This document shows, piece by piece, positions 43,349 through 51,399 of a stretch of 64,000 bases of DNA. Position 1 is the first letter of the stretch, and each line of letters starts with the position of its first letter. Location: positions 124,001 through 188,000 of the forward strand of contig NZ_JAGQDE010000007.1 of the NCBI RefSeq assembly GCF_018069755.1, read 5' to 3'. Under the pieces are notes generated by a model that was not told the origin of the DNA, made no database searches, and saw only the letters and a program-made list of their open reading frames with translations. The translations under genes and the position numbers were made by a program. The DNA comes from Ideonella aquatica. GTDB lineage: Bacteria; Pseudomonadota; Gammaproteobacteria; Burkholderiales; Burkholderiaceae_C.

Positions 43349-44368
43349 ATGGGTGTGATTCGTCTGCATCCCAGCGGACGCACGGTCGAGTGCGACAGCG
43401 GCCTGACCGTGCTGGAGGCGCTGGAGAAGGCGGGCTACGCCCTGCCGAACAACTGCCGTGCGGGCGCGTGCGGCGAGTGCAAGGTCAAGGTGGTCTCGGG
43501 CCACTTCGACCAGGGCTTCGTGCTGGACATGGCGCTGAGCCAGGACGAGCGGCGCCAGGGCTATGGCCTGATGTGCATGGCCAAGCCGCTGTCGGACGAG
43601 CTGGTCATCGAGTGGGGCACCGACGCCGCCGGACCCAAGCTGTTTCCGCCGCGCGAGCAGCAGTACCACGTGGTCACCGACCGGGTGGTGCGCACGCCGC
43701 GCATCATCGAGCTGAAGCTGCGCCCGCTGGGCGAGCCGATGCGCTACTGGCCTGGCCAGTACGTGCAGCTGGGTGATGCGGCGGCGGGTGCGCCGGTGCG
43801 CAGCTACTCGCTGGCCAGCGCGCCCCGCGACGATGGCGAGATCACGCTGCAGGTGACGCGCCAGGAGGCTGGCATCACCAGCCGGTGGGTGCATGAGCAA
43901 CTGCTGCCGGGTCAGCAGGTCAAGGTCAGCGGCCCCTACGGCACCTTCATCGGCGACCCGGCGGTGGACACGCCGGTGCTATGCCTGGCCGCCGGCTCGG
44001 GCCTGGCACCCATCCTGGCGCTGACCGAGGCGGCACTGCGCCGTGGCTTCAAGCAGCGCGTGACGCTGCTCTACTCGGGCCGCACGCCAGACGATGTCTA
44101 CGACACCGGCCTGATGGCCTGGTGGACAGCCAAGCACCGCGGCTTCAGCTACCGGCCCACACTGACCGGCCCGGCCCCCGCGGACTGGAACGGCCTGAGT
44201 GGCCGCATCCCGGCGCTGCTGCCCACGCTGTTCCCGGACCTGTCCGGCCACAGCGTGTTCGTGGCCGGATCCACCGCGTTTGTCGACGATTGCGTCGCCG
44301 CCGCCCGTGCGCTGGGTGCGCGCGACGAGCTGCTGCACACCGAGGGCTTCTACCCCGGCGCGGCCTGA
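43349..44368 (+). CDS. Ferredoxin-NAD(P)H reductase fusion (oxygenase electron-transfer component)
   Basis: 339-residue class IB-type reductase: N-terminal plant-type 2Fe-2S domain with Cys36, Cys41, Cys44 and Cys76, then an FAD domain (RSYSLASAP) and an NAD domain (LAAGSGLAPILAL) ending in EGFYP. Similar proteins serve phenol, benzoate and toluene oxygenases and the CDP-6-deoxyglucoseen reductase family. The preceding diiron gene is the likely partner, 134 bases upstream across a REP-like element. Confidence 0.9.
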   Translation: MGVIRLHPSGRTVECDSGLTVLEALEKAGYALPNNCRAGACGECKVKVVSGHFDQGFVLDMALSQDERRQGYGLMCMAKPLSDELVIEWGTDAAGPKLFPPREQQYHVVTDRVVRTPRIIELKLRPLGEPMRYWPGQYVQLGDAAAGAPVRSYSLASAPRDDGEITLQVTRQEAGITSRWVHEQLLPGQQVKVSGPYGTFIGDPAVDTPVLCLAAGSGLAPILALTEAALRRGFKQRVTLLYSGRTPDDVYDTGLMAWWTAKHRGFSYRPTLTGPAPADWNGLSGRIPALLPTLFPDLSGHSVFVAGSTAFVDDCVAAARALGARDELLHTEGFYPGAA

Positions 44369-44371
44369 GCC

Positions 44372-45331
44372 TCAGGGCTTGACCAGGATGCTGTCGCCCT
44401 CCGGGAACCAGGCCGACAGGTCATCGGTGCCCTCCGGAAAGCGCAGGCTGGTGTAGGTCCGCCACAGCCAGGCGTGATCCCTCAACGCCACTTCCCGCAG
44501 GTAGTGCACGCCGGGTCGCACCGCGTCGGCGTGCGGCTGCCCGCCGAAATGCAGCGCCGCTTGCGCGACGCCCGGGCCTGGCCAGTCGCTGCGCATGCCG
44601 AAGCAGGACTGTCCGTCGAGCGTGCAGAAGTACAGGTAGGACATCGCCGGACCCGCCACCTGCGGATCGCCCAGGTCGCGCACCGTCAGCGTCGCGCGGA
44701 CATAGCGCGCATCATCGGACCCCGGGGTGGTGCGCGACAGCCGGGTGCGCGGCGTTTCGATCACGCCCCGCACCAGTTCGGGTGGCGTGCGGTCGCCGCC
44801 CAGCGGATTGATCACCGTGGTCTGCAACGGCCCCAGGCGGGTCAGCGCCTCGCCCTCGTACTCGACGAAATTGCCGGCCTTGTCTTCCAGGAAGGCCCAG
44901 CTCAGCGTCACCGGGCCCGGTGGCGTATAGCGTGAGACCTCACCGCTGAGCGTTTCGGCCAGGCTCCAGCGCGGCGCCGGAAAGTCGTAGGCCAGGCTGA
45001 CCTCCTGACCCCGTTCGCCACCGTACAGGCCCAGGCGCATGATGCCCGAGCCCTTGTCCGAGGCCCGGATGTCCACCAGCATCGCCTCGCCCGCCACGGA
45101 TTGCGGTGCCACCGACAGCCGGGTCAGCTCCGGCGGCGTCGTGTCGGCGCCCGCGCGCTCACCGCGCAGCCGCTGCTGGGCGATGCGCTCGCGCACATAG
45201 GCCTTCACCATCGGCAGCGGCATCCGCGACAGCTCGGCGCCGCTCAGACGCTCCGACCCCCAGGGCGTTGCCGCCCAGACCGCTTGCACACCCAGGGCCC
45301 ACAGGCCCAGCACCCACCAGGAATGACGCAT
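44372..45331 (-). CDS. Secreted beta-rich protein, paralogue A
   Basis: 319 residues with signal peptide (about 1-20, LGLWALGVQAVWA). No known domain named, but two DxTPPEL segments at 63-69 and 180-186 mark repeated Ig-like units, with VSRYTPPGPVTL near 132 and CTLDGQSCF at 236-244. The same order and spacing is seen in the protein at 47725-48675, so the two are paralogues. Extracytoplasmic location is inferred; function unknown. ATG 45331 chosen for the signal peptide. Confidence 0.75.
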   Translation of the reverse strand: MRHSWWVLGLWALGVQAVWAATPWGSERLSGAELSRMPLPMVKAYVRERIAQQRLRGERAGADTTPPELTRLSVAPQSVAGEAMLVDIRASDKGSGIMRLGLYGGERGQEVSLAYDFPAPRWSLAETLSGEVSRYTPPGPVTLSWAFLEDKAGNFVEYEGEALTRLGPLQTTVINPLGGDRTPPELVRGVIETPRTRLSRTTPGSDDARYVRATLTVRDLGDPQVAGPAMSYLYFCTLDGQSCFGMRSDWPGPGVAQAALHFGGQPHADAVRPGVHYLREVALRDHAWLWRTYTSLRFPEGTDDLSAWFPEGDSILVKP

Positions 45332-45435
45332 CTGCACACCTTCTTGCGGCCCGACCACCGGACGCGTGGACGCCAGACTAGGCCGGTGCGCTCGCGCGCG
45401 CATCCACCCAACTGAGGAGTGCGTCGACGGTCGTG

Positions 45436-47685
45436 TCAGCGGCGCGGCGCACCGCGCCGCTGCCGGGCCTGCCACAGCGGCCGCTTCGCCTTGAGCTGGC
45501 GCTCAATGCCGTCATTGAGCACCTCGCGCAGCCCCAACACCTCGTCCAGGTGGCCGTAGACGCCGGGGAAGCGCAGGTCCAGCCACAGCCACAGCGTGCA
45601 GGCGCGCAGCGCCTGCTCCATCCGCTCCAGTCGGCTGTGGCTGTCGACCATGTCCAGGAACACCGGACGGCCGGCCTGGCCGGTGGCGGCGTGCTGGTGG
45701 GCCCAGCTGTAGAAGTCCTGCAGCAGGTGCTCGGTGCGGGTGTCCACCGGGGCCTGGGCATAGATGAAGCGCTCCTTCAGGCTCAGGCTGCCGGCCTGGG
45801 CATCGAGCTCCACCGCCAGGTCCAGCATCTGCTCGAGCTCGGCCACCTCGAAGTGGGCGTTGTCCAGCGCCAGCTGGTCCATGAACACGCTCAGCACCTC
45901 GTGCAGCCGCGACTTGCCCAGGCGCTGCGAGATCGTGCTGACATGCCACCAGTTCGGCGCCACCGGCGCCTTGAAGTGGCGCGGCGCGCGCGGCGGGCGC
46001 GGCAGCAGTTCCTTCAGTGCGCGCGCGGCGCCGGGCTCGGCCTCGTGCAGCACGCCGGTGAAGCCTTCCTCGTGGATGCCGTAGCGGCCGGCACGGCCGG
46101 CGATCTGGTGCACCTCGGACTCGGTCAGCGCGCGGTCACCCACGCCGTCGAACTTGACCATGGTGCTGAACAGCACGCGCCGGATCGGCAGGTTCAGGCC
46201 CATGCCAATGGCGTCGGTGGCCACCAGGATGTGCGACTCGCCACCGGCGAAGCGCTCGGCCTCGCGCCGGCGCACCTCGGGCGGCAGCGCGCCGTAGATC
46301 ACGCTGACCGGGTGGCCGTTGGCGGCGATCTGGTCGCGCAGCATCAGCACGTCGCGGCGGCTGAAGGCCACCACCGCATCGCCCTTCTTCAGCGTAGGCA
46401 GGGCCACCGGGCCGGGCAGCAGCTGCACATGCTGCTTGCGCTGGAACTGGCGCACCTCCACCGCCTCGCCGCACAGGCCCAGCAGGGTCTCGATGGCCGG
46501 CACCGCATAGGCCGAGCAGATCACGATCACCTCGCGCGCCGGCACGCCGACGATGGCCTGGGTCCAGGCCCAGCCACGTGACGCGTCGAAGATCATCTGC
46601 GCCTCGTCGATCACCGCCACGTCCAGCACCTCGCGGGTGCCCACCATCTCGATCGTGCTGCTGACCACCCGCGCGCCGTCGGCGGGCTGGTTCTCTTCGC
46701 CGGTCAGCAGGCTGCAGGGCACGCCGCGCGCCACCAGGCGATCGCGCCCCTCCAGCGCCAGCAGGCGCAGCGGCGCCAGGTAGGCACCGTCCAGCGCGCC
46801 GGCCAGTTTCTCGAAGGCGGCGTGGGTCTTGCCGCTGTTGGGCGGGCCCACGTAGAGCGTGACCTTGCGCTTCAACTGCCGCGCCAGCGGGAAGCTGTCG
46901 GGGTAGCCCTGGAAGGCCAGCTCGTGGGTCAGGCTGGACAGGGTCTGCTGCTCGCCCACCTGGCGCTCCCAGCGGTCCTGGGCGCGGGTGCAGGCGGCCT
47001 TGAGTTCATCGGCACTGCCGGCGCGGGAGAGCTCGGCCTGCAGCCGTGGCAGCAGCGTGTCCATCGCGCCCTCGTCGCACCAGGCGCTGCGCTCGGCCAG
47101 GCTGTCGATGTGGGCGGCCACCTCGGCGGCGTGGGGGCAGGGCGGCGCATCGGCCAGGCCGCCCAGCAGCGCGCGCTTGTCGCCGTGGCGGAAGAAGGCC
47201 CAGACCATCTCGGCGTCCACCGGCGCGCGGTAAGCGATCTGCAGTGTGCCTGGCTTGCTCCAGGCCGCCCAGCGCAGCGGCAGCGGCGCGCGGTACAGGC
47301 GCTCCCAGCCCTCGCCCTGGCCGCGCGCGGTGTCGCGGGTGATGCCCAGCGCCTCCAGCGTGGCGTGGCGCTCCAGCATCGGGCCACGGGTCTCGCGGCC
47401 CACACCCACCTCGTCCAGGTGGCGCAGCGCGGCGTCGATCAGGCCCGGCGCGATCCAGCGGCTGGGCCGTTGGTGCTGCACGGCCTTTTGCAGCAGGATC
47501 AGGCCGCGCTCGTCCAGGAGGCGTTCCAGGCCGGGCGTCGCTTCGTCGACAAAGTCGGCCGGCTTGACGACCTGGGGCAGGTTGTAGGCCCCCTGGCGAA
47601 CACGCTCCAGCTGCTCGGGGGTGATGTGGGCCGGCACGCGGGGGGCGTGGCGGGCGTCGGGCAGGCGAAGGAGAGGAGGGTTCAT
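45436..47685 (-). CDS. Suv3-like DExH/D RNA helicase
   Basis: 749-residue superfamily 2 helicase resembling mitochondrial SUV3. The N-terminal 270 residues carry no recognised domain. Walker A GPPNSGKT is at 280-287, motif II DEAQ at 360-363, then YGALPPEVRRREAERF, VATDAIGMGLNLPI and QIAGRAGRYG, followed by a Suv3-type C-terminal region (RLHEVLSVFMDQLAL, FIYAQAPVDTR). RNA unwinding is expected from the family; the target is not known. It lies between two secreted paralogues on the same strand. Confidence 0.88.
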   Translation of the reverse strand: MNPPLLRLPDARHAPRVPAHITPEQLERVRQGAYNLPQVVKPADFVDEATPGLERLLDERGLILLQKAVQHQRPSRWIAPGLIDAALRHLDEVGVGRETRGPMLERHATLEALGITRDTARGQGEGWERLYRAPLPLRWAAWSKPGTLQIAYRAPVDAEMVWAFFRHGDKRALLGGLADAPPCPHAAEVAAHIDSLAERSAWCDEGAMDTLLPRLQAELSRAGSADELKAACTRAQDRWERQVGEQQTLSSLTHELAFQGYPDSFPLARQLKRKVTLYVGPPNSGKTHAAFEKLAGALDGAYLAPLRLLALEGRDRLVARGVPCSLLTGEENQPADGARVVSSTIEMVGTREVLDVAVIDEAQMIFDASRGWAWTQAIVGVPAREVIVICSAYAVPAIETLLGLCGEAVEVRQFQRKQHVQLLPGPVALPTLKKGDAVVAFSRRDVLMLRDQIAANGHPVSVIYGALPPEVRRREAERFAGGESHILVATDAIGMGLNLPIRRVLFSTMVKFDGVGDRALTESEVHQIAGRAGRYGIHEEGFTGVLHEAEPGAARALKELLPRPPRAPRHFKAPVAPNWWHVSTISQRLGKSRLHEVLSVFMDQLALDNAHFEVAELEQMLDLAVELDAQAGSLSLKERFIYAQAPVDTRTEHLLQDFYSWAHQHAATGQAGRPVFLDMVDSHSRLERMEQALRACTLWLWLDLRFPGVYGHLDEVLGLREVLNDGIERQLKAKRPLWQARQRRGAPRR

Positions 47686-47724
47686 GCGCCGCCCGATTGT
47701 CGTCGCAGGCGGCGGCGCTGCGCC

Positions 47725-48675
47725 TCAGGGCGTCAAGGTGATCTGATCACCGTTGACGAACAGCGTGGAGAAGTCGGTACTGCCCCCAAAGCGTGTGCCC
47801 TTGAGAATCACGGTATTGCCTGCCCAATCCAACATCGTGACCCACATCGGGTAGTAATTGCCCGCCGTCGCGCCACGCCAGGCCGGTCGGCCGCCCGCTT
47901 CGAAGTCATGGCTGGTGCGGCCTTCAAGACCGGCGTACCCGCTCACGTCGAAGCATTTGCTCTGGTCCAACTTGCAGAACTCGACGCTGATCTGCTTGGC
48001 GCCCGAGACGCGCGTCTCGCCTGTGTCGGTGACCGCCAGCATCACCCCGGCCACGGCCGCTTGGATGGTGCCTGGCTGGTAGGCGCTGACCGACAGTTCG
48101 GGGGTCAGGATCTGGCCACGGTTCAGCGTCGGTGGGATGCCATCGCTGCCATGGGTATTTCGGACCACCACCTGGGTGTTGCCCATGGCTGCCAAGGCTG
48201 CGGCGCCGTAGTACCGGCCGCTCCCTGCGCCGTCGTAGAGGTCGACGCGATCGAACGTGTAGGTCCCTGGGGTGGTGTACTCGCTGACCTTGGCGACGAT
48301 CTTGCCGGAAAAGGTGGTGCGGGGGAAGGACGGCCTCAGCTCGACCCAGATGTTCGCGCCGGGTCCGACCGCGCGCGCATAAATGCTTGCGATGCCCGAG
48401 AGGTCGTCACTGACCTGCAGCTTGATCGTCATCAGGCCACCGGCGTTCACGGTGGTCTTGGATTCGAACTGCGACAGGATGGGCGGCTCGACATCCCTGT
48501 CCACCGCGTCGGTTGGCAGCTTGGGGGGTGCCGCGGGCCGTTGCAACTCGGCCATCACCCGGCTCGGGGGCATGGCCGCGAACCGGGCTGCCGCCTGGGG
48601 TGCTGCAGCGGCCGATGGCAAGGGCTGTTGGGCCAGGGCCGTGGCGACCGCCGCGCTGAGAACAATGGTGAGCAT
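47725..48675 (-). CDS. Secreted beta-rich protein, paralogue B
   Basis: 316 residues with a signal peptide ending near ATALA-Q and a Pro/Ala-rich linker to residue 60. DVEPPIL at 61-67 and GIPPTL near 179-184 are 117 residues apart, exactly as in the protein at 44372-45331; VSEYTTPGTYTF near 130, CKLDQSKCF at 234-242 and a similar end (TDFSTLFVNGD) also match. Start ATG 48675 is preceded by AGGAGG. Function unknown. Confidence 0.78.
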   Translation of the reverse strand: MLTIVLSAAVATALAQQPLPSAAAAPQAAARFAAMPPSRVMAELQRPAAPPKLPTDAVDRDVEPPILSQFESKTTVNAGGLMTIKLQVSDDLSGIASIYARAVGPGANIWVELRPSFPRTTFSGKIVAKVSEYTTPGTYTFDRVDLYDGAGSGRYYGAAALAAMGNTQVVVRNTHGSDGIPPTLNRGQILTPELSVSAYQPGTIQAAVAGVMLAVTDTGETRVSGAKQISVEFCKLDQSKCFDVSGYAGLEGRTSHDFEAGGRPAWRGATAGNYYPMWVTMLDWAGNTVILKGTRFGGSTDFSTLFVNGDQITLTP

Positions 48676-48904
48676 GGGAATCCTCCTGGATGTCTTGTTC
48701 TGCCGCCGGGCATCCATCGAGGAAGACGGAAGGTGCCAGGCATCACGGCACCTGCGCTGAAGCCGGCGAAGCGGTCAGTCTGGTGCGCCCTGGTCGAGTG
48801 TAGCGACCCCGTCAGCCCGGCTGAGGCTGTTGCCGCCAGCTGCGGTATTCTGGCCCTCGACCGGCGGCCTGGCCCGCCCCCTCTCCTCCAGCAGAAAGTC
48901 CGCC

Positions 48905-49885
48905 ATGCCTCCTGTTTCCTCCCGCCGCGGCCTCGTCCGCACCCTGCTCGCCACCGCCGCGCTGTGCGCCGCCGGCCTGGCCCACGCCGATGGCAAGACC
49001 ATCAAGCTGCTGGTGGGCTTTCCGCCCGGCGGCGGCACCGACGCCATCGCCCGGCTGCTGGCCGAGCACCTGAAGGACGAACTGGGCGCCACCGTCATCG
49101 TCGAGAACAAGGCCGGCGCCGGTGGCCAGCTGGCGGCACAGGCGCTGAAGGCCGCACCGGCCGATGGCACGACGCTGTTCCTCAGCCACGACCACAGCAT
49201 CTCGATCATTCCGCAGACGATGAAGACGCCCGGCTTCGATCCGGCCAAGGACTTCGTGCCGGTGGCCGGCTTCGCCACCTTCGTCAACGGCCTGGCGGTC
49301 TCGGGCGGCACGCCGGCCAAGAGCTACACCGAGTACCTGGCGTGGCTGCGTGGCCCGCAGGGCGGCAAGGGCGTGGTGGGCGTGCCGGCGCCGGGCTCGG
49401 TGCCCGAGTTCCTGGTCAAGGTGCTGGGCGAGCGCAACAAGCTCGACCTGGTGGCCGCGCCCTACCGCGGCAGCGCACCGATGATGGCCGACATGCTGGG
49501 CAACCAGATCGCCGCCGGTGTGGGCTCGGTGCCCGACTTCATCGAGAACCACAAGGCTGGCAAGCTGCGGATGGTGGCGGTGATCGGCGACAAGCGCCAG
49601 GCCGTGCTGCCCGACGTGCCCACCTTCAAGGAGCTGGGCCTCGCCGGCTTCGAGGACCTGCCCTACTACGGCATCTGGGCGCCCACCGGCACGCCCAAGG
49701 CCACGCTGGACCAGCTCTCGGCCGCGCTGGCCAAGGCGGTGGCCAAGCCGGCGGTACACGATCGCCTGACCGCGATGGGCCTGACGGTGGGCCACATGAG
49801 TGGCGAGCAACTGGGCAAGACCGAGGCGGCCTACACCGCGACCTGGTCGAAGATCATCAAGGCTACTGGCTTCCAGGCACAGTGA
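48905..49885 (+). CDS. Bug/TctC-family tripartite tricarboxylate receptor
   Basis: 326-residue periplasmic binding protein with signal peptide (about 1-28, CAAGLAHA). LLVGFPPGGGTDAIAR and VIVENKAGAGGQLAAQAL are the family hallmarks. Bug proteins are abundant in Burkholderiales and bind carboxylates, amino acids or related solutes; no TctAB permease is nearby. The ogt start overlaps its stop by GTGA. Confidence 0.93.
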   Translation: MPPVSSRRGLVRTLLATAALCAAGLAHADGKTIKLLVGFPPGGGTDAIARLLAEHLKDELGATVIVENKAGAGGQLAAQALKAAPADGTTLFLSHDHSISIIPQTMKTPGFDPAKDFVPVAGFATFVNGLAVSGGTPAKSYTEYLAWLRGPQGGKGVVGVPAPGSVPEFLVKVLGERNKLDLVAAPYRGSAPMMADMLGNQIAAGVGSVPDFIENHKAGKLRMVAVIGDKRQAVLPDVPTFKELGLAGFEDLPYYGIWAPTGTPKATLDQLSAALAKAVAKPAVHDRLTAMGLTVGHMSGEQLGKTEAAYTATWSKIIKATGFQAQ

Positions 49886-50424
49886 TCGAAACGGGCTGGG
49901 TCGCATTCGAAACGCCGGTCGGCGTCTGCGCCCTGGCCTGGGATGCACAAGCGCGCCTGGCCGGCAGCCTGCTGCCCGGCGATGGCCTGCCGGCGCGCAT
50001 GCGCCGCCGCCACGGCGAGGGCCCGGCCAGCGACGTGCCGGCTGTCGCCCAGACCTGGATCACCCGCCTGCGCGCGGTGATGGCCGGCGCCGCCGACGAC
50101 CTGGCCGACATCCCACTGGCCGATGAGGATGCGCCCGAGTTCCACCGCCGCGTCTGGGCGCTGGCCCGGGCCATCCCGCCCGGCCGCACGCGCACCTACG
50201 GCGAGCTGGCGCTGGACCTGGGCGAGCCCGGCGCCGCCCGGGCCGTGGGTCAGGCGCTGGGCGCCAACCCCTTCGCGCCCTTCGTGCCCTGCCATCGCAT
50301 CCTGGCGGCCCAGGGCGGGGCGGGCGGCTTCTCGGCACCGGGCGGCACCCGCACCAAGCTGCAGCTGCTGACCTTGGAGCAGGCGCGCCTGACGCCCCAC
50401 CCGGACCAGCCGTCCTTGTTCTGA
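49882..50424 (+). CDS. ogt: Methylated-DNA--protein-cysteine methyltransferase
   Basis: 180-residue suicide DNA-repair protein removing alkyl groups from O6-alkylguanine. The active site is PCHRIL with Cys137, preceded by the DNA-binding helix region RAVGQALGANPFAPF and followed by GFSAPGG. The start is a GTG overlapping the previous stop (GTGA); a plausible start because the N-terminal domain begins immediately. Confidence 0.92.
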   Translation: MIETGWVAFETPVGVCALAWDAQARLAGSLLPGDGLPARMRRRHGEGPASDVPAVAQTWITRLRAVMAGAADDLADIPLADEDAPEFHRRVWALARAIPPGRTRTYGELALDLGEPGAARAVGQALGANPFAPFVPCHRILAAQGGAGGFSAPGGTRTKLQLLTLEQARLTPHPDQPSLF

Positions 50425-50443
50425 TGCAGTCGGCCGGATTGCT

Positions 50444-50458
50444 GTAGCATATTGCTAC
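50444..50458. promoter_or_regulatory. Possible toxin-antitoxin operator
   Basis: GTAGCA-TAT-TGCTAC is an inverted repeat with 6-bp arms and a three-base spacer, 20 bases before the antitoxin start and with AT-rich sequence unusual for the region. Autoregulation by the ParD-like antitoxin is inferred. Confidence 0.55.
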
Positions 50459-50478
50459 TCGTCCTTCTGGAGCCCACC

Positions 50479-50829
50479 ATGGCCACTGCCGCCGCCCCCA
50501 TCCGCCTGGACCGTGAACTGGCCGCCGCCGCCCGCGAGGCCGCCCAGACCATGAGCCGCAGCGTGGCCGAGCAGGTCAGCCACTGGGCCCGGCTGGGCCG
50601 CGAGCTGGAACGCAGCCCCGGCGTCTCGGTGGCCCAGGTGCAGGCGGTGCTGCGCGGCCAGGCCTCGTACGACGCGCTGCAGCTGCAGGAACAGGCCGTG
50701 GTGCGCGCCACCTGGGAGGAGCAGCTGGCGGCGCAGCTGGCGCGGCTGGACCTGGCGCGCGATTTCGCCCAGGAGGGCCACCGCTACGCCGAACTCGACG
50801 CCGACGGCCAGCTGCGCATCGTCGAGTGA
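50479..50829 (+). CDS. ParD-like antitoxin
   Basis: 116-residue protein resembling ParD-like antitoxins: N-terminal IRLDRELAAAAREAAQTMSR with a ribbon-helix-helix appearance, then VAEQVSHWARLGRELERSPG. It ends directly against the start of a zeta toxin gene, with no spacer, and a palindrome precedes it. Neutralisation of the zeta toxin is inferred from the pairing. Confidence 0.78.
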   Translation: MATAAAPIRLDRELAAAAREAAQTMSRSVAEQVSHWARLGRELERSPGVSVAQVQAVLRGQASYDALQLQEQAVVRATWEEQLAAQLARLDLARDFAQEGHRYAELDADGQLRIVE

Positions 50830-51399
50830 ATGCCGCTGCTGCAGCTGATCGCCGGCCCCAATGGCGCCGGCAAGACCACCTTGTTCGAGCGCGTGCTGTC
50901 ACCCATCACGCGCCTGCCCTTCATCAATGCCGACGTGCTGGCGCGCCAGCACTGGCCGGGTGACGAAGAGGCGCATGGCCACGAGGCCGCCGCACTGGCC
51001 GCGCAGGCCCGCCAGCAGGCGCTGGCGCAAGGCCTGTCCTTCGTGGCCGAGACCGTCTTCTCCCACCCGTCCAAGCTGGCCCTGGTGCAGGACGCCCAGG
51101 CGCGCGGCTACCTGGTCCACCTGCACGTGGTGCTGGTGCCGGTGGAACTGAGCGTGGCGCGGGTGAAGCTGCGCTCGGCGCAGGGCGGCCACTCGGTGCC
51201 CGAAGAGCGGGTGCGCGAGCGCCACCAGCGGTTGTGGAGCCTGCTGGCCCAGGCCGCCCAGCGGGCCGATTCGACCCGCGTCTACGACAACAGCAGCGCG
51301 CGCCACCCCTTCCGCCTGGCCGCCACCTACGAACACGGCCGCGCGCTGGGGCCGATCGAGCTGCCCACCTGGTCACCCTGGCTGGAGCCCCGGCCATGA
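50830..51399 (+). CDS. Zeta toxin family kinase
   Basis: 189-residue P-loop kinase-like toxin. Walker A GPNGAGKTT (9-17), NADVLARQHWPG, the FVAETVFSHPSK segment and GGHSVPEERVRERHQRLW match zeta/PezT relatives, which phosphorylate UDP-N-acetylglucosamine and block cell-wall synthesis. It follows its antitoxin without a gap, and its stop overlaps the radical SAM gene start (ATGA). Confidence 0.87.
   Translation: MPLLQLIAGPNGAGKTTLFERVLSPITRLPFINADVLARQHWPGDEEAHGHEAAALAAQARQQALAQGLSFVAETVFSHPSKLALVQDAQARGYLVHLHVVLVPVELSVARVKLRSAQGGHSVPEERVRERHQRLWSLLAQAAQRADSTRVYDNSSARHPFRLAATYEHGRALGPIELPTWSPWLEPRP

Noticed and set aside
46822-49881. Plus-strand open frame ending in the Ogt reading frame
   Set aside because: Only the last part from GTG 49882 encodes a recognisable protein. 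The upstream part is antisense to the helicase and secreted protein genes or out of frame with the Bug receptor.
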